A stretch of 64,000 bases of DNA from Gigaspora rosea (Eukaryota; Glomeromycota; Glomeromycetes; Diversisporales; Gigasporaceae). Made by a program: the position numbers and the translations under genes. Position 1 is the stretch's first letter, and each line of letters starts with the position of its first letter. This document shows, in pieces, positions 46,117-56,542 of the stretch. The notes beneath the pieces are model-generated. The model was given only the letters and a program-made list of their open reading frames with translations. It did not search any database and was not told where the DNA came from. The stretch lies in contig QKWP01000852.1 in NCBI GenBank assembly GCA_003550325.1, forward strand, positions 75,880 to 139,879, given 5' to 3'.

Positions 46117-48504
46117 CGTAATCTTATATAAGGTCTTACGAACCGAAATATAAGCAAAATATTAGTAATATATTTCGAAATATTTCGAAATATCAAATTT
46201 TTGAAATATTATGAAAGTAATTTCGAAATATTTCGAAATATGCTATGAAATATTTCGAACCCTTTCAAAATATTTAGGACTAGGAAACCAAGCTGGAACA
46301 GTAGATCTGTAATCTGAATTGCACATTAGACTGATTTTTCGAAATAGTTCGAAATAGTTCAACAATATTCAAATTATGTACTACAAAATCAGATTAGATC
46401 TTTTGTTTATAATTAGATCTTCTATTTTGTTTTTTTTCACATTTTAATTGTAATAATATATAACGATTAACAGATCTTTAATGATTATATACCTGTTACA
46501 AAAATTTTAACCCAAAATCACCGGGTAAAAAAAAAAAAAAAATTTATTTGAAAAGTTCAAAATCTCTTAAGCTTATTTAATCTACAAGCTACCAAGGATC
46601 ATAAATATATATTCCACAAAATGTACCAAAAAACTTAAAAAAAAAGGCCATTTCGACCCATTTTTACCCTCCCTCTCTTTTACTCCTCTCTTTTTTTTCT
46701 CTCTTTTTTTTTTCTCTTTCTTTTTTTTCTCTCTCTCTTTTTTTTTTCTCTCTCTTTTTTTTTTCTCTTTTTTTTTTCTCTTTCTTTTTTTTTTAATATT
46801 TCGAATATATTCGAAATATTTTGGGATCAGTAGATCTGTAACCTGAATCATATCAAGGATGCGTTTGACTAATATTTTTGAAATGTTTCGATGATTTTTA
46901 ATGATTGTACTACAAAATCAGATTAGATCTTTGTTTATTTTTTTTTGTTTATAATTTAGATTTTTATCAATTTTACATTGTTTCTTCGTTTCCTTTTGTT
47001 TTTTTTGGTTTCGTTTCATTTTTTAGTTTCGTTTTGTTTTTATTTTTATTTTTATTTTTTTTATTTTTTAATTTTTTTATTTTATTTCTACACTTTATCA
47101 CTGACACTTTGCAAGAAATCCAACGACTTTTCACACTTTGCACAAGCCAATTTAGCCTTTCGACACTTTGCCAGAACATAACTAATAGCAATTTCGAAAT
47201 TCAAAAACACAAGTTTTCAGAATTTTTTGCAAGTTTTTGCAATGCTTCGCTTTATTTATTTTTCATTTTATGTTTTTTGTTTTTGGTTTTTTTTTATTTT
47301 TATTAATTTATTTTATTCCAGCACTTTGTGAAAACCTTCGACAATTTTTCTAATTGCAAAATCACGAACTTTTACTTCAGAGAAATGGAGATTTGGTGCT
47401 TTGTTTATTTTTTTATTTAGTTTGCTTACATTTTTGTTTTTTGTTTAGTTTCTTTATTTTTTTAATTTTATTTTACTTTATTTATCCTTTACTTCTTTCA
47501 GAACTTTGCAAGAAAACAACTTGACTTTCTGGCACTTACAAGAACACCAATTCTAACGTCTCTGACACTTTGCAAGAAGTCATGAATATGAACGAATATA
47601 ATTAAATATAAGTGAATATAGGCGAATTTAAGCAAATATAATAGTTTATTTTTTTCGGGTTTGTTTTTTTTGTTATTTTTTCAGGGTTGTTTTTTGTTTT
47701 TAGTTTGCTTTTTTTACTTAATTATTTTATTTTATTTTATTTATTCCTTACTTCATGCAGAACTTTACAAGAAAACAATCTGACTTTTCTTGCACTTTAC
47801 AAGAACACTAATTCTAACTTTTCTGGCCCTTTGCAAGAAGTAGCAAATATGAGCGGATATAAGTGAATATAAGTGAATAAGCAAATATAAGGAATATAAT
47901 AGTTTATTTTTTTATAGCTAACTGTGGGATAAGCGAAAATAAGTGTTTAGGACAAGTTTTTTGTATATAGTAATAGAATTAAATGCGACGAAGTGCGAAA
48001 GTAGTTTAAAATATTTGTAATAATGTAAAAATAATATATAATATATAATAAAGTATAATATTAATTAAAAATGTATATTTAATAAATGTAAAATATAATG
48101 TATAATAATAATAAATAAAAAAATAAAAAATTTTATATTAAATTGCGAAACCATATGAAATATTGCGAAAACCTGTAAAAAAGCATAATTATATGAATAT
48201 TATATCGTTTATTTATTTTTTAAAAATTTTTGAAAATTTGCAAAAATTTGCAAAATATTGCAAAAATATCAAAATATTATCCCCGCACGCTTTAGTTTAT
48301 TGATCTGCATGAGTACGCGACCCCTGTAAGGGAGGTAATTTGCATTTTTTTATTTGCAATCGCAATATTTCGCAATATATTTCGACATATTTCGAAATAA
48401 TAACCGTAATATTACCGTAATAGTGAAATATATTGCGTAATCTACTGTATCGATCGTAAGATTTTTATAATATTATGGGCCATAATATCTTACATAAGAT
48501 TACG
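46117..48504. mobile_element. 2.4-kb element with tttcgaaata-rich ends
   Basis: The inverted ends are cgtaatcttatataaggtct at left and cgtaatcttatgtaagatat at right (16-17 of 20). Both subterminal zones hold clusters of tttcgaaatatttcgaaata (46160-46360, 46795-46880, 48350-48430). Inside are a direct duplication (46300-46440 against 46795-46960) and a pyrimidine tract (46660-46795). There are also two or three diverged copies of a unit with gaactttgcaagaaaac (about 47085, 47500, 47760). No transposase. Flanking duplication uncertain, perhaps TA. Confidence 0.5.
46660..46795. repeat. Pyrimidine-rich simple tract
   Basis: Runs of tctctctttttttt on the plus strand. The Lys/Glu/Arg frame on the minus strand is an artefact. 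Confidence 0.9.
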
Positions 48505-48644
48505 TATATATAATTCACTGATGTTGCTGCAATTAACTAAGCCAAAATTCGCAGGTTTTGGCATGGTTAAGGCATACATAAGTTTACATGCATATATTTC
48601 TTATGAGTTATAAATAAAAGTGAACTTGATTAGTTAGAGTATGT

Positions 48645-48810
48645 TATTATTGTGAAGGGTTAGTACTATAGCAAATATGCATATAGCAAAATTTTGCAAG
48701 AAATTTTTTTTGTTAAGAAATAAGGAGCTTTTTCATAGACAAGATTTTGAGATACAAAGGATAATGATTGGTGCTATAATTCAAAATGCAATTTGTCATA
48801 ATGTAATAAT
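48645..48810 (+). repeat. Dispersed repeat R2, copy 2
   Basis: Contains gggttagtact, gcaaaattttgcaagaaatt, tttcatagacaagattttga, then a region matching the other R2 copies more weakly. Confidence 0.55.
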
Positions 48811-48935
48811 TTTTTTAATTTGGCAATCCTGCCTTCTGTGTTTGTAGACTTTATTATACGACTGCATTTGTACATACATACATTCTACTCTAATAGAAAG
48901 CTCACCTGATTTTTTCCAAGTACGACCCACCTAGC

Positions 48936-49080
48936 ATAGAGTTAAAGACTTAACTATGTTTTTATCCCCGGATTTATTTTATATCCAAATGCATTCGGAT
49001 ATAATTACTATGTTTTACTATAAATTTTTAACAAAATATCAATCTGGATATATTTATATCCGGATTGAAGTCTTAACTCT
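48936..49080. mobile_element. Small hAT-type MITE
   Basis: The ends are tagagttaaagacttaa and the inverted tagagttaagacttcaa, with acctagca (48928-48935) and agctagca (49081-49088) outside, 7 of 8 identical. The inside has inverted atatccggat words. The exact right boundary is uncertain by two bases. Confidence 0.65.
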
Positions 49081-49088
49081 AGCTAGCA

Positions 49089-49779
49089 AAGTTTTGTCTC
49101 AATTTGGATTTTCAATTTACTGAGAATATGTTCCCTCCTTTCACTGGCTGGCACATGCTAACCATATCAAGATTGCCTTCTTTTTAGACTTTTTTCCACT
49201 AACCTTTCTAGTAGAAAGAACCTACTATAAGAAAAACTATAACAAAAAAGGTGAAAAAATAAAAGGAAAAATAAAATGGTGAAATACTAACTACTACCTA
49301 AACAACAAACCAAATTCGACAAAAAAGATAAAAATGAAAAGAAAGAAGAAAAAAGCAAAAAGAAAGAAATACATAATAGCACTATCAATGCCTGTGCAAG
49401 ACTATAAAAATTATATAGTATTGTACAAGGAAACGCCTTATACAATATACTATATGTACATTAAGAGAAAGAAAAAGAAAAAATCTATACGCCTAATGGG
49501 ATGTTCTAGGAAGAAATTTCATTACGTCATCCCTCCCGACCTCTGATACGTCCTTTGTGTTTATCTCGTATGCAGAAATGGACCTCGCTCATGACATTGA
49601 TTCCAATTCGGAAGGTGCTATCCTAATTTGGAAGGAGTAAACACTGCTGATCTTTTGGAGGGGGTAAACCGAAATGTCCACTTTTTGAAATTTCGAAAAG
49701 ACCAAAGGGGCTCACAGAAAAGTACCAAACTTAAAGAAGTTTGAAGGAGTTACACTGTATAGAATAACATATCTAACCA
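49089..49779. other. No gene recognised; less AT-rich
   Basis: A plus frame at 49334-49546 is Lys-rich at both ends and unlike any family I know. The piece 49500-49740 is less AT-rich than its surroundings but shows no long frame. Confidence 0.4.
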
Positions 49780-50080
49780 AGCCTCTACTTCTACTTTCAT
49801 ATCCATAGAACTTAACAAAGCTCCAGAGTTTCTCTACTACATCTTTGCTCAATAGTACCAAAGCCTGCCAAGGTGCCTCGCTTAAAAGTCAGCAAATCTT
49901 TTTCAACTCTATTTCAGGCGCAGAACATCCAGTAAATGGACTTTGTACCCGACAGCAGCTTGGTAAAGTTTTGTTGTGTATAGACATATTAACTATAGAG
50001 TTTTCATAGGTCGTTGTTCTTGAAAAATTTGGTACGAGGGATCGTCGAAAAGAGTTGGATTTGTTAGACGTCATAATGTA
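49780..50080 (+). pseudogene. Possible decayed coding remnant
   Basis: The plus strand gives SLTKPLLLLSYP, a stop, NLTKLQSFSTTSLLNSTKAC, then KSQQIFFNSISGAEHPVNGL, then LGKVLLCIDILTIEF, a stop, VVVLEKFGTRDRRKELDLL. Only two stops fall in about 95 codons at relatively high GC, which hints at former coding. No family recognised. A minus frame at 49889-50104 overlaps and is the alternative. Confidence 0.3.
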
Positions 50081-50162
50081 ATAATTATTTATTACAAAAG
50101 TCATAATTGTAATAATAATTATGACATGTTGTAATTATTACTACATGTAGTAATAATTGTGA

Positions 50163-50378
50163 CAGATTAAAATGAAATCAGATTAAAATAAAATTTTTTT
50201 ATTTTTTTAAGCAAAATTTTAAAATTTTTTAGGATACATTTTTTAGAGGTTTTTTAGCATTAGGGTTAGGGTTTAGAGTTAGAGTTATTAATAAACGAGT
50301 ATATATGAGTTTTATAAACTTTAAAGATAAGCAAAAGAGGTCATCAGTTTTATTTTAATCTGATTTCATTTTAATCTG
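50163..50378. mobile_element. MITE with perfect 31-bp inverted ends
   Basis: The ends start cagattaaaatgaaatcaga and continue ttaaaataaaa, inverted and identical by eye. TGA flanks at 50160-50162 and 50379-50381. The loop holds ttagggttagggttt. It sits inside an outer inverted region of acatgttgtaatta words. Class unknown; a 3-bp duplication would fit PIF/Harbinger. Confidence 0.8.
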
Positions 50379-50749
50379 TGACAATAATTATTACATGTTG
50401 TAATAATTACGACATGTTGTAATTTTTACTATGCGCCATATATATAATAATTATTACTATAACTAGCCAATCACCATTAGCAAAGGTCACATGATATTGC
50501 ATCTATTATAGCTGATCTAAGGATAGTTCTTTAATATTAACTAAATCTACCTACTATAACCCTAACCCTAATACTAATTTTGGTCACTGAACTGTCTCTA
50601 AGAACTGTTTGTTGTTTCTGCACTATTATAGGAACCAAATAAAATTCCACAAACACGTAATAATATTTGCTAAAATTCTATTGGCCAAAAAAACATAACA
50701 TGTAATTGCATTTTCTATTAAAAAGTTAACTTTAGATATAACTTTGAGA

Positions 50750-50945
50750 TTAGGGTAAAGATGAGCGTTCAGATGATGTTAACAAGAGCTTATATATTAA
50801 AATTTTGCAAGAAATTTTTTTGCTAAGATGCAGGTGGTTGGTAAACAAATTTTGTGTTATAAATAATTTTTGAAAAAGTAGCTATTTTGTTTTGTTTTCA
50901 CATTACACTTGATCCTGTATTATGATTGGTTCAAAATCACATATC
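50750..50945 (+). repeat. Dispersed repeat R2, copy 3
   Basis: Contains aaaattttgcaagaaatttt, a degraded middle, then cattacacttgatcctgtat and tgattggtt as in the other copies. Confidence 0.6.
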
Positions 50946-51458
50946 TGCAGAATTTTTATATAGTTCCTATATATAATTAAACCAAAAACTCAACCCCTAT
51001 GTATAGTAATTATAATTATGACATAACATAATAATTACTACAATTAAGGTTTTAAAAAATTAGTGTAAAATATATGTCATAATCATAATTGTCATAATTA
51101 GCTATTTATAGCACTATTCACTAACAGAGAATTTTTTTAAAAAAAGTCAGTTGTTTTGAATTTTCATATTACATCTGATTCTGCAATTTTGTTAGCTATA
51201 CAAGCTACATGTGCCATTTAATATATATAATTCCAACCAACGAACCTATATGTATCATCCCGAATAGTACTAGTATCTGAAATTCAATTTTTAAATTAGT
51301 TGCAGGCTGTAACTAAATAAAAATAGTTGCGAATTATAAAAATTTATAAAAATTTAGTTGTATGCATAAGCATTTAATCAAAATATATATGTAAAATTTG
51401 CAAATTTATATGTGGAATTTGCATATGCACTTCAGATTTTGGTTGATAGACGAAATGT

Positions 51459-52040
51459 GGCATGCTTCTATCTAAAACTTTTTTCTTACAAAGTTAACGA
51501 TACATGCCCACTAATTTAAAGTTGTAGAGTTCGTCAAGACGCATCTAACAGTGTTAGATCATCCAAATCGGCCTAGTGGATGGCGAGATATCGTCAAAAA
51601 ATGATTGGCTGACTATATAAAATCTCTATTTAAACAAACATTGATTTTATATAGTTGGTCAATTGTTTTTTGATGATATCTCGCCATCCACTGGGCTAAT
51701 TTGCATGATCTAACCACCGTTAGATGCATCTCGACGAACTCTACAACTTTAAATTAGTGGGCATGTATCATTAACTTAGTAAGAAAAAAGTTTTAAATAG
51801 AAGCACGGCACATTTCGCCTATAGTGATTTTTATATGTAATTTCCATCACAGATTTTTATAGTCAGCCAATCATTTTTCGATGATAACTCGCCATCCACT
51901 AGGGCGATTTGGATGATCTAATCACCATTAGATGCATCTCGACGAGCTCTACAACTTTTAATTAGTAGACATGTATTTTTAACTTAGTAAGAAAAAAACT
52001 TTTAGATGAAAGCAAGCCACATTTCGCCATTCTCTAGTTG
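51459..52040. repeat. Foldback repeat, three arms
   Basis: The palindrome is centred near 51638 with arms through tatataaaat, gattggctgac, gatatcgtc, gccatccactggg, ttagatgcatctcgacga and ctacaacttt. A third arm copy follows at 51830-52040. The order of words matches the 26246-26774 MITE (gatatctcagtgtacactgg, ctacaactttaattaattga), so they are related families. Confidence 0.82.
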
Positions 52041-52199
52041 ATAGGCGGATTATCAATTAAGCGACTTTAATCAATTTGCATAGTAAAGTTTGAACTTTAC
52101 TATGTAGCAACTATTGTCAATCATGAGGTAGCTTATTTTTAGGTCAAAGATTTTTGAGTTTTTGACAAAAGAGAGGGGGTAACCTATTTTCTGCTTTTG

Positions 52200-52385
52200 T
52201 TATTATATTATTAAAATTGTCCAATAAAATTATTGGACAATTGGACATATGTCCAATAATTTTACAATTTATTTGGACTTTGTCCAATACCTAAAGGTCC
52301 AAAAAATTATTTGAACATTTGTACTATATCCAAATGTCCAAATGTCCAATTAAATTTATTTGGACTTTGTCCAATGCCAATCCTG
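52200..52385. repeat. Cluster of gtccaat words
   Basis: About ten ggac-at/gtccaat words occur in both orientations (attggacaattggacatatg, aatgtccaaatgtccaatta). Possibly one end of a decayed element; the partner was not found. Confidence 0.45.
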
Positions 52386-52394
52386 AATAAATCA

Positions 52395-52590
52395 AGTATT
52401 TAGAGTTTGGGCTAGACACTTAGTTAGAGTGCTACTGATACCAAAATTTTGCAAGGAATTTGTTTTGTTAATGCGCAGTAGACGATTTAATAGACAAACT
52501 TCAGAGTTATTAGTGATTTTTTATGAAAAATCATAAAAAGCGCAATTTTTATGTTACACCTAATCCTAAAATTCAATTGGTTTGCGTTTA
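52395..52590 (+). repeat. Dispersed repeat R2, copy 4
   Basis: Contains ttgggctagacacttagtta, aaaattttgcaaggaatttg, gacgatttaatagacaaact, then cacctaatcctaaaattcaa. Confidence 0.65.
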
Positions 52591-52797
52591 GTTTGCGCCA
52601 CAAAAAGTCACATGACCAGAAAATTTTTTGTGGGTAAGCTAGTGAAGAATATTTAATGTTCTCAATGTTCTCAAGAACATTCAAAAAAATTTGAGAATAC
52701 TACAATTAAAAATCATGATCTCTTTTGAGAACAAGCTAAGAATATAAAATTTATAATTTATGTTCTCATAAGATACATATAAAATTAATAATAATAA

Positions 52798-54589
52798 GGG
52801 AAGTGCAGTAAATTACATAATTTTCTAGTAGGGTCCGCCACCTATCATGTTCTATATATATATATATATAGTATAAATATCCAATAATATTGAAGTAAAA
52901 TCAATTTTTAGTTAATTGCAGATAGTTGCTACATAGTAAAGTCTAAATTTTACTAAGTGAATCGATTAAAAATTACTTAAGTAAACTTATTCAGCAGGTC
53001 AAAATATACTTACTATAAAATTTTCATAAGTATTGGAGAACTTTTTATTAATTGATTTTAATTTTTACATTCGTCGAATATATTTTTTTAAAAAATTTTA
53101 ATTTTTCTGTCAAACATAAAAATCAAATGTAAATTAATAAAAAGTTTTCCAATACTTTTGAAAATTTTATGGTAAGTGTATTTTGACCTGCTGAATAAGT
53201 TTATTTAAGTAATGTCATCGATTTGCTTAGTAAAATTTAGACTTTACTATGTAATGACTTTTGTTAATTGTGGAGTATTTTATTTTTAGGTCAAAGACGT
53301 TTTTGATTTTTTTTTTAAATATTATAAAATTTGATTGGTCAATAGTCCTATCACTAGTGAGGGGGTCAGGACAGGACCCCGAACAATATATATAGAGGTT
53401 ATATTAAAATTTTGGCTAAAAAGGTTACTTTTTTACAAAAATGTTATATTTGAAAAGTGGATATTGGACAAAAGGTTATATTTAAAAGTGGATAAAAGCT
53501 TTTAATGTTATATTATTAAAAGTAGATAAAATTAATAAGTTTTAAATAGGTTATATTTAAAATTTGGATAAGGAAAGTACAGTAAATTACATGATTAGGG
53601 GTTATATAGGTCCTGGCCTCCCAAGTGTTAGGACTATTGACCAATCAAATTTTATAATATTTAAAAAAAACTCGAAAACATCTTTGATCTGAAAATAAGC
53701 TACTCCACAATTGACAAAAGTTGCTACATAGTAAAGTCTAAATTTTACTAAGCAAATCGATTAAAATTGCATAAGTAACCTTATTCAGCAGGTCAAAATA
53801 CACTTACTATAAAATTTTCATAAGCATTAGAGAATTTTTTATTTTTACGTTCAACAGAAAAATTAAAATTTTTTAAAAAAATATATTCATCCCACAATTG
53901 ACAAAAGTCACTACATAGTAAAGTCTAAATTTTACTAAGTAAATCGATTAAAATCGTATAAGTATCCTTATTCAGCAGATCAAAATACACTTATCATAAA
54001 ATTTTTATAAATATTAGAGAATTTTTTATTAATTGACTTTTGATTTTTACGTTCGATAGAAAAATTAAAATTTTTTAAAAAAATATATTCGCCCCACAAT
54101 TGACAAATGTTGCTACATAGTAAAGTCTAAATTTTCTAAGCAAATCGATTAAAATCATTTAAGTAACCTTATTCAGCAAATCAAAATATACTTACTATAA
54201 ACTTTTCATAAGTATTGGAGAATTTTTTACTAATTGACTTTTGATTTTGATTTTTACGTTCGATGGAAAAATTAAAATTTTTTAAAAAAATATATTCGCC
54301 CCACAATAGACAAATGTTGCTACATAGTAAAGTCTAAATTTAACTAAGCAAACCGATTAAAATCAATTAAGCAACTTTATTTAGCAGGTCAAAATACATT
54401 TACTACAAAATTTTCATAAGTATTAGAGAACTTTTTATTAATTGACTTTTGATTTGTATGTTCGATAAAAAAATTAAAATTTTTTTAAAAAAAATATTTA
54501 CTTCAATACTATTGGCTATTAGACTATATATATATAGGATGTGATAGATGGAGGACCTGCAGGAAATTACGTGATTTACTGCACTTCTC
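52798..54589. mobile_element. PIF/Harbinger-like non-autonomous element, 1.8 kb
   Basis: The ends are gggaagtgcagtaaattaca and the inverted gagaagtgcagtaaatcacg. Homology continues about 100 bases on each side (ggtcc-cca-ctatca, a tata run, caatattgaagtaaa). TAA lies at 52795-52797 and 54590-54592. A 3-bp TWA target and GGG-type end suggest PIF/Harbinger. The inside is an array of a ~195-bp unit (see 52925-54500) interrupted by a palindromic segment with repeat R3. No transposase. Confidence 0.78.
52925..54500. repeat. Array of ~195-bp units, one in inverted order
   Basis: The unit gctacatagtaaagtctaaa, ttttactaagcaaatcgatt, cttattcagcaggtcaaaat, acttactataaaattttcat, taattgacttttgattttta occurs forward at about 52928, 53703, 53908, 54108 and 54315, and inverted at 53090-53260. 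Between inverted and forward units, 53320-53670 is framed by ttgattggtcaatagtccta and its complement and contains repeat R3 (53363-53590). Confidence 0.82.
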
Positions 54590-54971
54590 TAAAGAAAAAA
54601 TTTTTTAAAAAAACTTCATTTTTTTAAAAAAACTAATTTTTTGAGAAAAATTTTTTATTGAAAAAAATTTTTTTTTTGAGAAAAATTTTTTTTTGAGAAA
54701 AAAATTTTTTTAAGAAAATTTTTTTGATTTTTTTGAGAAAAAAGTTTTTTTGAGAAAATTTTTTAAAAAAAGTGTTGTTATATTTGATAATTGGTTAAAA
54801 TTTATTAAATATTAAAGCTTATATGTAAAATATGGTTAATTAGCTCTGATAAAAAGTGGATAAAAATTTTAAAAAGTTTATATTAAAGCTAATATAATCT
54901 TTATATGTATTGTTCGGGGTCCTGTCAGGACCTATGTAAACCCTAATCATGTAAATTACTGCACTTTCCTT
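54590..54971. repeat. A/T homopolymer zone and R3-like end
   Basis: 54595-54775 is almost only runs of A and T with interspersed gag. 54810-54930 matches 44745-44870 (aaagtttatattaaagctaa, ttgttcggggtcctg). 54935-54971 carries the complement of ggaaagtgcagtaaatttac, the same terminal word as the 52798 element. Confidence 0.6.
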
Positions 54972-55495
54972 ACTGAGTGAATTTTTTTACAACAAAATTT
55001 AATTAAGACAAAAGTTTGTAATAAAATGCGAATTGATACTTTTAATTATCTTTTAATAATCAAAGTTAATGGTTCTTCTTATAAAAAATTTAATTTTCAA
55101 AAAGCTTATGATTTTTGGGCTAGTTTTCTTATTTTCAATTATAGATATTTAAGTAAATATAGTATTTTTGTTTTAAAATTTATAATAAATAAATTTATTA
55201 TAAATATTATATTATTTTAAAAATTTTATTTTTAAAAAATATTATAGAGCACATTAAATTTTTTTTGAGAACATAAAATTAAAAATTTATGTTCTCAAAA
55301 AACAAAAAATTTTTTTGAGAAATTCTTCACTGGGAGAGCTATGTAGGTTATACGAATAATTTTAAGCACGTGCCATTCTGTGCAACGTGCATATATGTGC
55401 CACAGTACACGCGGACTGCTTTTTTCATAGGGATACTTAATTGTCCAATTATATTTCTTTCAAGTCGTATATAAGATCACATGATAGGGGCATGC
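54972..55495. other. No gene recognised
   Basis: A 64-residue plus frame at 55026-55220 is mildly coding-like but unrecognised. Near 55265-55310 there is a small palindrome gaacataaaatt-aatttatgttc, whose type also occurs near 11205 and 52740. Confidence 0.4.
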
Positions 55496-55503
55496 CTTTT
55501 GAC

Positions 55504-55896
55504 TAGGGTGTCCAGGATTATGTGATGCAATGCTATGCGTATAATTGACCATTTTTTCGCATCGCATATGCTTCGAATAAATAAGCAAAAAAAGCATTCA
55601 GGGCACGTGCCTCAAATATGATTGGTAGATACGGTTTTTGAGATACGATAGCTAATTCAGGAAAGAATTCTGAAAAGTTCCGATGTAGAAAATGAACGAA
55701 CTGACAAGGTCGAGGCAATTTTTTTTTGTCAATATCCGAATAATTCCGAGAATAGTATGTAGCATAACACTATAAAGATCGCATAATCTATTTAAATATT
55801 TCGCATAATCTTAAATTTATTTCGCATTCATCACATAATGACCTCGGTCAAATCGCATAATTTACCTCATCGCATCGCATAATCCTGGACACCCTA
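55504..55896. mobile_element. hAT-type MITE, 393 bp
   Basis: The ends are tagggtgtccaggattatgt and the inverted tagggtgtccaggattatgc, continuing gatgc-atg. The 8-bp duplication cttttgac is perfect at 55496-55503 and 55897-55904. The inside has many gcataat/gcgatgcg words. The minus frame at 55533-55718 is not a gene. Confidence 0.93.
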
Positions 55897-55906
55897 CTTT
55901 TGACCA

Positions 55907-55930
55907 AAGGGCATGCCTCAGGAGGCATGC
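55907..55930. repeat. Perfect short palindrome
   Basis: gggcatgcct, cagg, aggcatgccc. A related ggggcatgcc lies just left of the MITE at 55487, so the MITE landed in a cluster of gcatgc words. Confidence 0.8.
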
Positions 55931-56542
55931 CCTCTAATGCCGTGCCCCCAACCCTACCTGTCACACATTTAGGACTTGCAGTGCACGCACAGATTCTTAC
56001 GTAACATGTTATATAAGTAATTTGTAATGTAACACATCTTAAATTTCAAAATTATATACGGAGGCTTATGAATCAGAAATTAATTATCTCCTTAGAAAGG
56101 GGTTTACACCCCCATTTGGTTGTCTACTATATGTAAAATCCCTTATCCGTACCATACTGATCTGTGATTATTTGCCAATGCCTAAAAGCCATTTAACCGA
56201 CATCATACAGGCGATAATATATTAACAGTTAAAATATATGTTGTACGTACGTACGTACATACATACATTTGCTAGTTAAATTAGGGTCAAGGCATGGTGT
56301 GCATATGATAAAATTAACCCCAAAATTCTGTACAAAAATTCTCAATCCAATTAGGTTCCGTTTCCACTTGCAACAAATATATATAATAATTACTCTTTTC
56401 GCTGAAACGCAATTACATGCTACTCTAAAAATATTAACGTATATGTTAAGTTTTACTAAAGAAATTTACTGTGTCAATTTCTTCCTACAGCATTTGAATG
56501 ATTTATTCTCTTTGGCAGTTTTGTCGTTCATTTCTAGTTCAT
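55931..56542. other. Upstream region of the histidine kinase; no gene seen
   Basis: Contains a gtac/atac microsatellite at 56243-56267. A promoter for the kinase would be expected here, but no motif can be named with confidence. Confidence 0.4.

Noticed and set aside
46582..47306. Lys/Glu- and Phe-rich frames
   Set aside because: Pyrimidine-tract artefacts without any motif.
50260..50290. Telomere or subtelomere, also the ttaggg words at 4790, 7795, 42815 and 45070
   Set aside because: Only two or three degenerate units each, mostly inside MITEs or dispersed repeats.
52925..54500. CRISPR-like array
   Set aside because: The units are ~195 bp, diverged, include an inverted copy and lie in a eukaryotic transposon.
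55533..55718. Small minus-strand protein
   Set aside because: Lies wholly inside the hAT-type MITE 55504-55896.
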